A DNA stretch of 39,179 nucleotides from Clostridia bacterium (GCA_017936125.1 JAGBGE010000013.1:1-39179), one strand, 5' to 3'. Positions 7,723 to 16,135 are shown, numbered from the stretch's first letter. Notes: generated by a model not told the origin, from the sequence alone. A program made the numbers and translations.

Positions 7723-7751
7723 ATTATATCATGTATTTCGCGCTTTTGCAA
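7723..7751 (-). promoter_or_regulatory. sigma-A promoter of the structured RNA
   Basis: On the minus strand TTGCAA (7746-7751) and TATAAT (7723-7728) have a 17-bp spacer. The start site should fall at about 7,716, at the outer edge of the long inverted repeat. Confidence 0.75.
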
Positions 7752-7809
7752 TAGTTTTCTCTAAAATGTTTTTCCTACAAAACAAGGCGCTTCATACTTC
7801 CGCAGTCAC

Positions 7810-7846
7810 GAAAAAAATCGGTTGCCAAAAAGCAACCGATTTTTTC
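7810..7846 (-). terminator. terminator after the leucine-rich-repeat lipoprotein gene
   Basis: ATCGGTTGC and GCAACCGAT arms with A-runs before and T-runs after make a bidirectional hairpin, 24 bp past the stop codon of the minus-strand gene. The stem is the same as in the mgtE terminator; only the loop differs. Confidence 0.85.
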
Positions 7847-7869
7847 TATTTGATTTTGGATTTCTAATT

Positions 7870-9264
7870 TTATTTTTCGTTATAGTGCAGCGCCGCGTTC
7901 GTCAGATTCGAGTTACTGATGCCTATGATAATCATCTTCCACTGCGTTTCGCTGCCGCTGTAATATACGTCGGTCAGCTTCGAGGTGTGATAGAATGCCC
8001 AGTATTCGATGTGCGTCACGCTCGCGGGAATTGTGATGCTTGTGAGATTAGTGCAATTAAAGAATGCGTATGCTCCGATATGAGTCAAGCCGTCGGGAAG
8101 CGTGATGTCGGTAAGGCTCAGGCAATCGTCGAATGCGTAATCCGCGATAATTACGGTATCGCTATGAATTTTGTAGCTGCTCAATTCATCACTCGCGTTA
8201 ATCAAAGCGAGGTAGGGGTTCACCTTGTTGCCGAGATAGATACAGCCATCGTAGCTGCTGAATTCGAGGCTCGCGCAACCGTGGAATGCGTGGTAGCCGA
8301 TGCTCGTCACGCTGCTTGGAATTTCAATATCGGTAAGGCTCACGCAGTTCTGGAACGCACCGTCGCTGATACTCGTTACGCTGTCGGGAATCAGAACGTC
8401 GGTGAGAGCAGAGCAGCCGGAGAACACGTGGTCCTCGATGCTCTTCACTCCGCTGCCTATCACCACATACGAGAGATTCGGGCAGCCGTAGAATGCATAA
8501 AAGCCGATGCTAGTTACGCTGTCGGGAATAATAACAGAGGTTATAGCTTCATTTTCATAGAACGCTTCTTCAAAAATGCTCTTAACAGGGAGGCCCTCAT
8601 ACTCGTCGGCAATCTTCACTACCGCGGAGCTACCCTCGTAGCCGACAACCTCGGCATAGGTATTGTCTGCCGCAATCTCGTAGTTAACACCGTTTGTAGC
8701 GGAAAGCGGAATACCGCAAGAGGCGCAATTACCGCTGGCGTCAGAGCTATGCTCGAGCTTCTCGCTGACAGCGTCACAGCCCTCGCAGGCATACCAATGA
8801 TAAATATTGTCGTAGGAATATTCGTCAGCGTAGCTATGCTCGCTAGCAGGAGTTTCATTTTTGATTTCGCTCTCACCGCACAGATCGCAGGTCAGCGTAT
8901 CGTATCCGCCGGCTGTGCAGGTGGGAGAGGTGGTAACCGTAGTCCAGTTATGCTCACATTCCTTGACCTGATACTCGGTCTTTACTCCATTGACAACGAG
9001 ATAGCCGTCTACAACCTCAATTACGTCATCAGCCTTGACCTGATGCTCGGTCTTGACACCGTTGACAACGAGATAGCCGTCTACAACCTCAATTACGTCA
9101 TCGGCCTTGACCTGATACTCGGTCTTGACACCGTTGACAACGAGATAGCCGTCTACGACGGTGATTTTGTCGGGTTCTTCTTCACCTTCGCCCGGAAAGT
9201 AACAGGCGGTGAGAGTAGCGAGAAGCATAAGTAGAATAGTGCCTATACATAAGAGCTTTTTCAT
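7870..9264 (-). CDS. BspA-type leucine-rich-repeat lipoprotein
   Basis: A 464-residue surface lipoprotein. The signal peptide ends in a lipobox at Cys21. Residues about 32-101 are three near-identical 24-residue repeats (core EVVDGYLVVNGVKTE). Residues about 103-195 are a Cys/His-rich part with CxxC pairs (TLTCDLCGE, YACEGCDA, GNCASCG) that probably binds zinc. From about 225 on come at least seven LRR_5 (BspA-like) repeats of the type IPDSVTSIGFYAFYGC. Such repeats serve in adhesion or carbohydrate binding in gut bacteria. The protein has no enzyme motif. It is monocistronic, with a clear promoter and terminator. Confidence 0.88.
   Translation of the reverse strand: MKKLLCIGTILLMLLATLTACYFPGEGEEEPDKITVVDGYLVVNGVKTEYQVKADDVIEVVDGYLVVNGVKTEHQVKADDVIEVVDGYLVVNGVKTEYQVKECEHNWTTVTTSPTCTAGGYDTLTCDLCGESEIKNETPASEHSYADEYSYDNIYHWYACEGCDAVSEKLEHSSDASGNCASCGIPLSATNGVNYEIAADNTYAEVVGYEGSSAVVKIADEYEGLPVKSIFEEAFYENEAITSVIIPDSVTSIGFYAFYGCPNLSYVVIGSGVKSIEDHVFSGCSALTDVLIPDSVTSISDGAFQNCVSLTDIEIPSSVTSIGYHAFHGCASLEFSSYDGCIYLGNKVNPYLALINASDELSSYKIHSDTVIIADYAFDDCLSLTDITLPDGLTHIGAYAFFNCTNLTSITIPASVTHIEYWAFYHTSKLTDVYYSGSETQWKMIIIGISNSNLTNAALHYNEK
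8963..9170 (-). repeat. 72-bp tandem repeat, about three copies
   Basis: Three in-frame copies, with TTGACCTG recurring at 8963, 9035 and 9107, encode the 24-residue repeats at the N-terminus of the lipoprotein. Copies are nearly identical at the DNA level, so copy number may vary between strains. Confidence 0.9.
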
Positions 9265-9309
9265 TTTTCTTCTCCTTCAACGTCTTTTTATTTTAGGTTT
9301 ATTATAATA

Positions 9310-9338
9310 ATTATATCACGTAAAATTAAATATTGCAA
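9310..9338 (-). promoter_or_regulatory. sigma-A promoter of the lipoprotein gene
   Basis: TTGCAA (9333-9338) and TATAAT (9310-9315) on the minus strand with a 17-bp spacer, about 45 bp before the start codon. It lies between dapA and the lipoprotein gene, so the latter need not depend on dapA transcription. Confidence 0.75.
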
Positions 9339-9372
9339 TACCTTCCATAAAAATGTTGCATTGCAAAGTGGT

Positions 9373-10260
9373 TTATATCAGCTCTTTTATCTTCTCCATT
9401 TCGGCGAGAACGAGGGATTTTGTAGACTCTCTCGGCTCGGCTAGCGGGAGTCGAAGCTCGCCGCCGCAGAGTCCGTTCGCTGACATCGCGTACTTTATAG
9501 GTGCAGGGTTCGTTTCGGCAAAGAGCGATTTTATAAAAGGCAAAAGCCGCAGCTGAAGCGCAAGGCTAGCTTCTCGCTCACCCTTAAAGTAACTCTCGCA
9601 GATTTCGCGCGTGGATCTCGGCAGTAGATTTGACATCACCGAAATCACACCCTTGCCGCCAAGCGACAGTGTGGTGTAAATCTGCGAGTCGTTGCCTGCG
9701 TAGAGGTCTAAAGAGTCGGTGAGTGTTGCAAGCGTAACAAGGCGGTCGGCAGAGTCACCTGCCTCCTTTATTCCCACAATATTCGGATGCTCTGCGAGCC
9801 TGCTTAGCAAATTGATTCCGAGGTTTACACCCGTTCTAGAGGGTACATTGTAAAGTATAGTTGGCAAAATCGTTGATTCTGCGATATTTAAGTAGTGCTT
9901 TTCGATTCCCGACTCGGTTCCTTTGTTGTAGTATGGAGTGACGAGAAGCACACCGTCGCAGCCGACGCGCTCGGCGTATTTCGTGTGCCGTATTGCAGCC
10001 CTCGTATCGTTCGTGCCTGTGCCGAAAACGAGCTTGACTCGTCCGCGGATTCTCTCGGCAGAGAAGTCAAACAGCCTGTATCTCTCATCGTCGGAGAGGG
10101 TTGCCGCCTCACCCGTCGTTCCGCCGATTACGATAGCATCGACTCCCTCGCTTATCTGATGCTCGATGAGTCTGCCGAGCGCCCCGTAATCTATCTCGCC
10201 CTCTGAAAAGGGCGTAATCAGTGCCGTGCCGACACCGCAAAAAACGCATTTTTTCTTCAT
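9373..10260 (-). CDS. dapA: 4-hydroxy-tetrahydrodipicolinate synthase
   Basis: A 295-residue class I aldolase-type enzyme that condenses pyruvate with aspartate semialdehyde, the first step of the lysine/diaminopimelate branch. Seen: GGTTGEAATLS (47-57), the YNVPSRTG motif (138-145) with the catalytic tyrosine, and the Schiff-base lysine in GIKEAGDS (Lys165). Length is normal. The family also holds N-acetylneuraminate lyase-like members, but the YNVPSRTG arginine and GTGTNDT favour DapA. AGGAAA precedes the start. It is divergent from queA with about 100 bp between. Confidence 0.93.
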   Translation of the reverse strand: MKKKCVFCGVGTALITPFSEGEIDYGALGRLIEHQISEGVDAIVIGGTTGEAATLSDDERYRLFDFSAERIRGRVKLVFGTGTNDTRAAIRHTKYAERVGCDGVLLVTPYYNKGTESGIEKHYLNIAESTILPTILYNVPSRTGVNLGINLLSRLAEHPNIVGIKEAGDSADRLVTLATLTDSLDLYAGNDSQIYTTLSLGGKGVISVMSNLLPRSTREICESYFKGEREASLALQLRLLPFIKSLFAETNPAPIKYAMSANGLCGGELRLPLAEPRESTKSLVLAEMEKIKELI

Positions 10261-10293
10261 AACAAATTTCCTGCCTAAAAATTACCCGACACC

Positions 10294-10322
10294 TTGATTT
10301 ATCGGGCGGTTTTGTGTATAAT
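10294..10322 (+). promoter_or_regulatory. sigma-A promoter of queA
   Basis: TTGATT (10294-10299) and TATAAT (10317-10322) with a 17-bp spacer. The box overlaps an upstream in-frame GTG at 10314, which rules that codon out as the queA start. Confidence 0.75.
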
Positions 10323-10364
10323 AGTAGGGTATTATATTGTCATTATATGAAAAAAAGAGGAAAT

Positions 10365-11447
10365 ATGGAACAGAGAAGCGATAAAATACTTAACGAGCGT
10401 GTCAGCACGGCTCTCACTACTCACGATTTCTACTACGAGCTTCCCGAGGAGCTTATCGCCCAGTCGCCCAGCGAGGAGCGTGACGGCTGTCGCCTTATGG
10501 TGCTTAACCGCGAGAGCGGTGAGATTTCGCACAGAATTTTCAGAGATATAATTGATTATCTGCGCCCGGAGGATATGCTCGTCGTGAATTCGTCGAAGGT
10601 TATTCCCGCAAGACTCCTGGGCAAGACCGACAAGACGGGCGGTGATATGGAGCTTTTGCTCCTGCGTATGCTCGACTCGGGCGAGTGGGAAACACTCGTG
10701 CGCCCCGGCAAGCGCGCGAAGGTTGGCGCGGGATTCGATTTTTCGGGCATTCTGCACGCTACCGTAACGGGCATCGTTGACGGCGGTAACCGCACCGTAA
10801 AATTTGAGTACGATACCGAAAAATATAAGAATATCTACGAGGTTCTCGATGCTATCGGTAATATGCCTCTGCCGCCTTACATAACGAAAAAGCTCGAGAA
10901 CAAGTCGGATTATCAGACGGTTTACGCCAAGGAAGAAGGCTCGTCGGCTGCCCCCACGGCAGGACTCCATTTCACACCCGAGCTGCTCGAGAAAATCAAG
11001 GCGAAGGGCGTCGGCTACGGTGAGGTAACTCTGCACGTAGGTCTTGGCACATTCCGTCCTGTCAAGGTTGATAAAATCGAGGAGCACGAGATGCACGGCG
11101 AGTTCTTCCACATCAGCGACGAGGTCGCGGAGGAAATCAACCGTCGCAGAGCTAGAGGCGGTAGAATAATCGCGGTCGGCACCACCTCTGCGAGAGTTCT
11201 CGAGAGCGTTGCGACTCCCGACGGCAGAGTTCACGCGGTTAGGGGCGAAACGGGTATTTTCATTTACCCCGGCTACAGCTTCAAGGCGGTTGATGCCCTG
11301 ATAACCAACTTCCATCTCCCCGAATCCACTCTCATAATGCTCGTCAGCGCCCTCGCAGGCAAGGAAAAGGTTATGAATGCATACGATGTAGCGGTAAAAG
11401 AGCGTTATCGTTTCTTCTCCTTTGGAGATTCTATGTTTATTGAATAA
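10365..11447 (+). CDS. queA: S-adenosylmethionine:tRNA ribosyltransferase-isomerase
   Basis: A 360-residue enzyme that moves the ribosyl part of SAM onto preQ1-tRNA to make epoxyqueuosine in the tRNA wobble position. Family stretches seen: [63 protein letters not shown] [22 protein letters not shown], and [19 protein letters not shown]. The ATG at 10365 is preceded by AGAGG; the longer in-frame form from GTG 10314 would begin inside the promoter. The stop overlaps the next gene's start (TAATG), so they form an operon. Confidence 0.96.
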   Translation: MEQRSDKILNERVSTALTTHDFYYELPEELIAQSPSEERDGCRLMVLNRESGEISHRIFRDIIDYLRPEDMLVVNSSKVIPARLLGKTDKTGGDMELLLLRMLDSGEWETLVRPGKRAKVGAGFDFSGILHATVTGIVDGGNRTVKFEYDTEKYKNIYEVLDAIGNMPLPPYITKKLENKSDYQTVYAKEEGSSAAPTAGLHFTPELLEKIKAKGVGYGEVTLHVGLGTFRPVKVDKIEEHEMHGEFFHISDEVAEEINRRRARGGRIIAVGTTSARVLESVATPDGRVHAVRGETGIFIYPGYSFKAVDALITNFHLPESTLIMLVSALAGKEKVMNAYDVAVKERYRFFSFGDSMFIE

Positions 11448-12697
11448 TGAAAAATCTAAAAGCAATTTTATCCATTATAATTTTGATTTTTCTTCTCGTC
11501 GGCTGCAAGCAGCAAGAGGAATCACAAATCCCCGACGGCGCGATAGATGCGACCGAGCAGGGCGTTTCGGTCGATAATTCGGGTGAGGAAAACAGCAAAA
11601 ATCTGCAAAAGCTGATAGACAGCCTCACGGCAGAGGGCGGTGTGATTTACATTCCCGCGGGCGAATATGAGTTTGCCGAGAACGGCAGACAGACCATAGG
11701 CTCGCACTGCATCAAGATGCGCTCGAACGTGAGTATCGTTGGCGCGGGCGAGGGCACTGTGCTTCTGCCTCGCGGCGAGTCGATGTACGGGCTTGATATG
11801 TTCTACTTTAACGATTATCTCGACACGGGTGAGGGAATTTACCTCGAGAATTGCCGCTTTGAGAGCTTCGTTATCGACGCCTCCGATACCTCCTGCGAGG
11901 CTTATACCTCGGCAGGCAAGGGCTTTATGTTCAATCTCTTTCGCAACTGCCACTGGGATAGCGTAACGGTGAAGAATACCGTTGCGACAGGCTTTGGCGT
12001 GGACTGTCCTATGGGCGGCAGTATCACGAATTGCGTGGCTATCGGCTGCGGCAGAGGAGCAACAGATGAGAACGGCGGCGCTTCGGGCTTTGGCATCGGA
12101 TTTGGCTATGCCGACGGTGAGAGCCTCACGATTTCGGATTGCGCCTCGGTTGGCAACAAGAAATTCGGCTTCTTCTTCGAGCATCAGGGCAGATTTAATT
12201 CTGCTAAATATACGGCTACCGAGTCGCACGATTTTTCGGTCAGCGATTGCAGTGCCACCGGAAATCTCTATAACTTTGGCGGAATTTACGCAATGAATAC
12301 CGAGTACAAAAATTGCGTATCCAAGAGTGCGAGAAGGTACGGCTTCTACTTTGAGAGCTCGCTTGATTCGGGTGCTGTCGAATGCGTGAGCAGTAATGAA
12401 TGCGATGCGGCGTTTTCAGTCGCGCAGCTTGGTGAATACGAGGTCAGCGAAATTTACTTTGACGGCTGCTCAGCAGACGGCTCGCCTGTCGGCGCGAGGC
12501 TTACGAGCGAGGGAAGCGCTGCGATGACGGAAATTTTGGTGAAAAACTGCCGTTTTTCCTCTATCACCGATTACACGGTGGTCACCTCGGGCAGAATGCA
12601 GAGTCTGACTCTCGTCGGAAACACCTCTGACAACAATATGAATTCTCTCGGCGCAGAGGTCGAGAAGCTTGAAAACAGCGATAACAGCTGGAGCTGA
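11447..12697 (+). CDS. parallel beta-helix lipoprotein
   Basis: A 416-residue lipoprotein with lipobox Cys20. Residues about 48-75 (NSKNLQKLIDSLTAEGGVIYIPAGEY) match the start of pectate-lyase/glycosyl-hydrolase-28-like beta-helix proteins. The rest is a series of about 22-residue coils rich in NC and DC steps (FRNCHWDSVTVKN, SITNCVAIGCG, LTISDCASVGNK, FSVSDCSATGN), typical of right-handed beta-helices. It is probably an extracellular polysaccharide-binding or lyase/epimerase-like protein, but no catalytic set is recognised, so activity is open. It is translationally coupled to queA, an odd partner, and closed by a hairpin. Confidence 0.75.
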   Translation: MKNLKAILSIIILIFLLVGCKQQEESQIPDGAIDATEQGVSVDNSGEENSKNLQKLIDSLTAEGGVIYIPAGEYEFAENGRQTIGSHCIKMRSNVSIVGAGEGTVLLPRGESMYGLDMFYFNDYLDTGEGIYLENCRFESFVIDASDTSCEAYTSAGKGFMFNLFRNCHWDSVTVKNTVATGFGVDCPMGGSITNCVAIGCGRGATDENGGASGFGIGFGYADGESLTISDCASVGNKKFGFFFEHQGRFNSAKYTATESHDFSVSDCSATGNLYNFGGIYAMNTEYKNCVSKSARRYGFYFESSLDSGAVECVSSNECDAAFSVAQLGEYEVSEIYFDGCSADGSPVGARLTSEGSAAMTEILVKNCRFSSITDYTVVTSGRMQSLTLVGNTSDNNMNSLGAEVEKLENSDNSWS

Positions 12698-12705
12698 ATA
12701 TAACG

Positions 12706-12736
12706 AAAGCGGTCGAGAAATATCGACCGCTTTGCT
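12706..12736 (+). terminator. hairpin after the beta-helix lipoprotein gene
   Basis: AAAGCGGTCGA (12706-12716) and TCGACCGCTTT (12723-12733) form a perfect 11-bp stem. The U-run is short (TTTG), so termination may be partial. Confidence 0.65.
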
Positions 12737-12749
12737 GATATAAAAGCTA

Positions 12750-12778
12750 TTGACAAATAAAGGTAAGCGTGATATAAT
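12750..12778 (+). promoter_or_regulatory. sigma-A promoter of the mntP operon
   Basis: Consensus TTGACA (12750-12755) and TATAAT (12773-12778) with a 17-bp spacer, directly before the riboswitch. Confidence 0.9.
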
Positions 12779-12786
12779 AAATTCGT

Positions 12787-12936
12787 ATGAGGGAGTAGCA
12801 AGCGCTCTGCGTTTCAAGTCAACATCCTGACCTTTCGGTCTGGCTTGAATTAAATTGCGAGACTCATGTATCGCGAAAGCCGTACATGCGCCCTCTTTAT
12901 GCTTGGGTATGGCTTTTCTGCCATACTATTTTTTTG
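12787..12936 (+). promoter_or_regulatory. yybP-ykoY manganese riboswitch with terminator
   Basis: GAGGG at 12789-12793 followed by AGTAGC pairs with CCCTC at 12891-12895. A second stem has TCAAG/CTTGA arms with GACC-TTTC-GGTC. A third has CATGTA/TACATG around CGCGAAAGC. This order and the AGTAGC and ACTCATG elements match the yybP-ykoY class, which senses Mn2+ and often sits before mntP. The expression platform is GTATGGC (12907-12913) with GCCATAC (12920-12926) and a run of U, an intrinsic terminator, so control is probably transcriptional and on with Mn2+. The downstream gene supports the call. Confidence 0.85.
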
Positions 12937-12950
12937 TAAAGGTAAATAAA

Positions 12951-13556
12951 ATGTTCGATTTTTTGTTTTTCTTTAACAGCATACTTATTGGCATAGGTCT
13001 TGCGATGGACGCCTTTTCTGTGTCACTTGCCAACGGTCTTAACGAGCCGAATATGCCAAAGCGCAGAGTGACTCTCGTTGCGGGAATTTTTGCCGTATTC
13101 CAGGCTCTGATGCCGCTTATCGGTTGGTTTTGCGTTCATTCGATAGCCTCGGCATTCTCGGTGTTTGAAAAATTTATTCCTTGGATAGCGCTTACTCTGC
13201 TTGGATATATCGGCGGAAAAATGCTGTACGAGGGAATAAAGGAGTTCAAATGCATACAGGGCGGCGGAATCGAATGTCCCATTCCCGAGCGACTTACCTT
13301 CGTCACTCTTTTGGTGCAGGGAGTTGCCACCTCGATTGACGCGCTCTCCGTTGGATTTACCATTTCCGACTATAATCTTACAGAGGCGCTCGTCTGCGCG
13401 CTGCTTATCGCGGCGGTTACCTTCGTTATCTGCTTTGCGGGCGTTCTGCTCGGCAAGAAATTCGGAACGGCGCTTGCGGGCAAGTCCTCGATTTTCGGCG
13501 GCTCGATTCTGATATTCATCGGACTTGAAATATTCATTACGTCGTTTATAAAATAA
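12951..13556 (+). CDS. mntP: manganese efflux pump MntP
   Basis: A 201-residue, six-helix inner-membrane protein of the MntP (DUF204/YebN) family, which exports Mn2+. The two internal repeats carry the conserved acidic motifs, AMDAFSVSLANG (Asp20) and GVATSIDALSVGF. The start at 12951 is chosen for AAAGG just upstream and because the family starts at this point; the longer frame from 12855 would lie inside the riboswitch. It is the first gene of a four-gene plus-strand run. Confidence 0.95.
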   Translation: MFDFLFFFNSILIGIGLAMDAFSVSLANGLNEPNMPKRRVTLVAGIFAVFQALMPLIGWFCVHSIASAFSVFEKFIPWIALTLLGYIGGKMLYEGIKEFKCIQGGGIECPIPERLTFVTLLVQGVATSIDALSVGFTISDYNLTEALVCALLIAAVTFVICFAGVLLGKKFGTALAGKSSIFGGSILIFIGLEIFITSFIK

Positions 13557-13570
13557 AAGGAGAATATAAA

Positions 13571-14587
13571 ATGTTTGATTTTATTCCCACGGAGTATTTC
13601 CTATTAGCCTTTGGCTTCATACTGCTCATCAAGGGCGGTGACTGGTTCGTTGACGCGGCCGTCGGTATCGCAAAGCGCTTCCACCTTCCCGAGCTTCTTA
13701 TCGGCGCGACCGTAGTTTCTATCGGTACGACGCTCCCGGAGGTTATGACCTCAGCTATCGGTGCTGCCGACGGCAAGGGCGATATGGCGTACGGAAACGC
13801 TATCGGCTCTATCATTTGCAACACCGCGCTTGTTGCTGCAGTGACCATAGCGATAAAGCCCGGTAAGGCTGACAGAAAATCGCTCATCTTCCCGGTATGC
13901 TTCTTCTTCGGCGCCGCGGCATTCTATGCTATCAATGCGTACGCATTCGGCAGATTCAATCTCTGGATGGGTATCCTGCTTCTTCTTGGATTCATTGCTT
14001 ATATGATAATCAACGTTATCAATATGAAGAAGAATCCTGCGCCTGTTGAGGAGTCCTCGGAAAAGGCTGACGAGCTTGAATGTAATCTTCCCGAGAATAC
14101 CTCGAGGCTTGGTCTTGTCAAGGATATCGCGGTGCTTATCGGAGCCGCATTGGTTATTGCTATCGGCGCGTATCTTCTCATAGAGAGTGCAAGCGCTATC
14201 GCTCTGGCGTTAAACGTTCCCGGAACCGTAATCTCGCTCACGGTAGTTGCCCTCGGCACCAGCCTTCCCGAGCTTGTAACCGCCGTCACCTCGCTTATGA
14301 AGGGCCACGGCGCTCTCTCGCTCGGTAATATTATCGGCGCGAACATCTTTAATCTTGTTCTCGTTTCGGGCGCGGCAATTACTATAAATCCCTTCGACGT
14401 TCCGTCAAAGGCGCAGCTGTTTGGAATTAACGCGTCATTCTTGGTCGACCTTCCTCTTATGTTCGCGGTGATGGCGATTATGACCTTGCCCGCGCTCTTC
14501 AGAGGCAAGCTCGCAAGATGGCAGGGAATTACGCTTCTCACCCTTTATGCAGCATACTGCGTGCTTCAGTTCGTAGTTCTTGCTTGA
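13571..14587 (+). CDS. CaCA-family cation antiporter (YrbG-like)
   Basis: A 338-residue membrane protein with about ten helices and the two inverted alpha-repeats of Na+/Ca2+ exchangers: GATVVSIGTTLPEVMTSAIGA with GNAIGSIICN in the first half, and LTVVALGTSLPELVTAVTS with LGNIIGANIFN in the second. A hydrophilic loop (about 155-180) separates them. Known members exchange Na+, H+ or K+ against Ca2+, and some move other divalent ions. It starts 14 bp after mntP with AAGGAG, in the Mn2+-riboswitch operon, which suggests a role in Mn2+ or mixed divalent export. Confidence 0.93.
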   Translation: MFDFIPTEYFLLAFGFILLIKGGDWFVDAAVGIAKRFHLPELLIGATVVSIGTTLPEVMTSAIGAADGKGDMAYGNAIGSIICNTALVAAVTIAIKPGKADRKSLIFPVCFFFGAAAFYAINAYAFGRFNLWMGILLLLGFIAYMIINVINMKKNPAPVEESSEKADELECNLPENTSRLGLVKDIAVLIGAALVIAIGAYLLIESASAIALALNVPGTVISLTVVALGTSLPELVTAVTSLMKGHGALSLGNIIGANIFNLVLVSGAAITINPFDVPSKAQLFGINASFLVDLPLMFAVMAIMTLPALFRGKLARWQGITLLTLYAAYCVLQFVVLA

Positions 14588-14599
14588 TTCTTTATAAAA

Positions 14600-15136
14600 A
14601 TGAACTTCAGAGAACCAAAAGGCATTATAGATTATTTCAGAATTCTGCGGCTTTACAGAAAGGCGTTTCCAATAAGCGAGCGCAAGCCGTTCTCCGCAAT
14701 ACTCAAAATGAAAAAGGCAGGCAAGGCGGATATATGGTATTTTGAGGACGAGCGCGGCTTCCTCGGCTTCTCCTCGACGATAAACGGCGAGAGGGAAATT
14801 CTCATAGATTACTTCGCTGTAAGCGATAAAAGGCGCGGCCAGGGCCACGGCACGAGGATGCTCACCGCGCTTCTTAACCACTACGAGCCGCTTGGAGTTT
14901 TTCTCGAAATTGAGATACCATACGAGAGCGCGGAGAATTATACCGAGCGCGTGCGCCGCAAGAATTTTTATATTGCGGCAGGCATGACTCCTATGAACAC
15001 GTACGCCAAGCTGTTCGGCGTGGATATGGAGCTTATGGGCAAGAGATGCGCGCTTGATTACGACGAATACCGTGAGTTTTACCTCAAAAATTATGGCAGA
15101 TTTGCCTACGACCATATAGAAAAAGTGGAATTATGA
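14600..15136 (+). CDS. GNAT-family N-acetyltransferase
   Basis: A 178-residue protein with the GNAT core: strand EILIDYFAVSDK followed by the acetyl-CoA loop RRGQGHGTRML (about 77-88, R-x-x-G-x-G type), then FLEIEIPYES and a C-terminal part around RKNFYIAAGM. The substrate is unknown. It starts 12 bp after the antiporter gene without a clear ribosome site, so it may rely on translational coupling, and its stop overlaps the next start (ATGA). A link to metal export is not evident. Confidence 0.85.
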   Translation: MNFREPKGIIDYFRILRLYRKAFPISERKPFSAILKMKKAGKADIWYFEDERGFLGFSSTINGEREILIDYFAVSDKRRGQGHGTRMLTALLNHYEPLGVFLEIEIPYESAENYTERVRRKNFYIAAGMTPMNTYAKLFGVDMELMGKRCALDYDEYREFYLKNYGRFAYDHIEKVEL

Positions 15137-16101
15137 AACAAAACGTATTAAAGCTTTTAACACTTATGCTGGCGTTGATACTCGCCCTATCATCTTGTAA
15201 CGTTGATTCTTCAATTGAAGACGAGGATATGGGATATGAGTATTACGCCATAGATATGAGCACCGATTTTCCAATTAAAGATACTCTTCCCGAGTCCGAC
15301 GGAGAGCCTATGAAGGTCATACTGCTGATAGGACAGAGCAACGCAACCGGCTGCTCGTTGACCTCTTATCTTGAGAAGGCAGTCAGCGCCGAGAGCTTTG
15401 CCGAATACACGGCGGGCTACGATAACGTGCTTATCAATTATTGCATTGATAACCAGCGTCACACCTCGGCAGGCGAGTTCGTACCCGTCGACCTGACCTG
15501 CGGCTCCTGCGACGGATTTTTCGGTCCCGAGGTAGGTATGGCGGAGCAGCTCTCTAAGGCTTATCCCGATGAGAAAATCTGCATTCTTAAATACACTATG
15601 TCGGGCTACAGCCTCAACTTCCATTGGCTCTATCACCGTGAGCGCGCGTATATCTACGACGCCTTCAAGGTGTTCGTTGATACATATATGGATTACCTTA
15701 TTTCAAAGGGCTATAACGCAACGCTTGACGCTGTCTGCTGGATGCAGGGCGAGTCGGATACTACCGAATATAAGGCAGAGCGCTATTACGACAACCTAGT
15801 TTCGTTCGTTTCCTACATTCGTGAGGACTTTGCCGACTACGCGGGCGACGACGGCATATACTTCATTGATGCCGGAATTTCCTCCAGCCCCTACTGTCTG
15901 CCTTCGTATAAGGAAATCAACGAAGCGAAGGAGAAATATTCTCTCACATCGGATAAAAATATTTATTTCCCGACTATCGAAGCAGGACTCACGACTCTCT
16001 ACGAGCCGACTGAAGAGCCCGACCTCGGTCACTACGACGCATACTCCGAGCTTCTGCTCGGCAGAATGTTCGCCGAAAAAATAATAGCTATATATAAATG
16101 A
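15133..16101 (+). CDS. SASA-family carbohydrate esterase lipoprotein
   Basis: A 322-residue lipoprotein (lipobox Cys22) of the sialate O-acetylesterase/acetyl-xylan-esterase-like SGNH group. The nucleophile block is LLIGQSNATG (Ser69), the middle block WMQGESDT (Glu207), and the C-terminal DLGHYDAY gives Asp297 and His300. It probably removes acetyl groups from plant or host glycans outside the cell. It overlaps the GNAT gene by 4 bp and is the last gene of the mntP operon, an unexpected partner for metal export. A terminator follows at once. Confidence 0.85.
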   Translation: MKQNVLKLLTLMLALILALSSCNVDSSIEDEDMGYEYYAIDMSTDFPIKDTLPESDGEPMKVILLIGQSNATGCSLTSYLEKAVSAESFAEYTAGYDNVLINYCIDNQRHTSAGEFVPVDLTCGSCDGFFGPEVGMAEQLSKAYPDEKICILKYTMSGYSLNFHWLYHRERAYIYDAFKVFVDTYMDYLISKGYNATLDAVCWMQGESDTTEYKAERYYDNLVSFVSYIREDFADYAGDDGIYFIDAGISSSPYCLPSYKEINEAKEKYSLTSDKNIYFPTIEAGLTTLYEPTEEPDLGHYDAYSELLLGRMFAEKIIAIYK

Positions 16102-16102
16102 G

Positions 16103-16135
16103 AAAATCCCTCGGAAAATCCGAGGGATTTTTTTG
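16103..16135 (+). terminator. intrinsic terminator of the mntP operon
   Basis: AAAATCCCTCGG (16103-16114) and CCGAGGGATTTT (16120-16131) form a perfect stem with T7. The A-run makes it bidirectional, so it also serves the minus-strand phosphatase gene that ends at 16139. Confidence 0.92.

Noticed and set aside
7822..9234. 470-residue plus-strand frame opposite the leucine-rich-repeat gene
   Set aside because: It starts inside a terminator hairpin and mirrors repetitive codons of the real lipoprotein gene.
10314..10364. Upstream GTG start for queA
   Set aside because: The codon overlaps the -10 box and has no ribosome site; the ATG at 10365 has one.
12855..12950. Longer N-terminus for MntP
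   Set aside because: Those codons lie within the riboswitch and its terminator, and the family begins at the later methionine.
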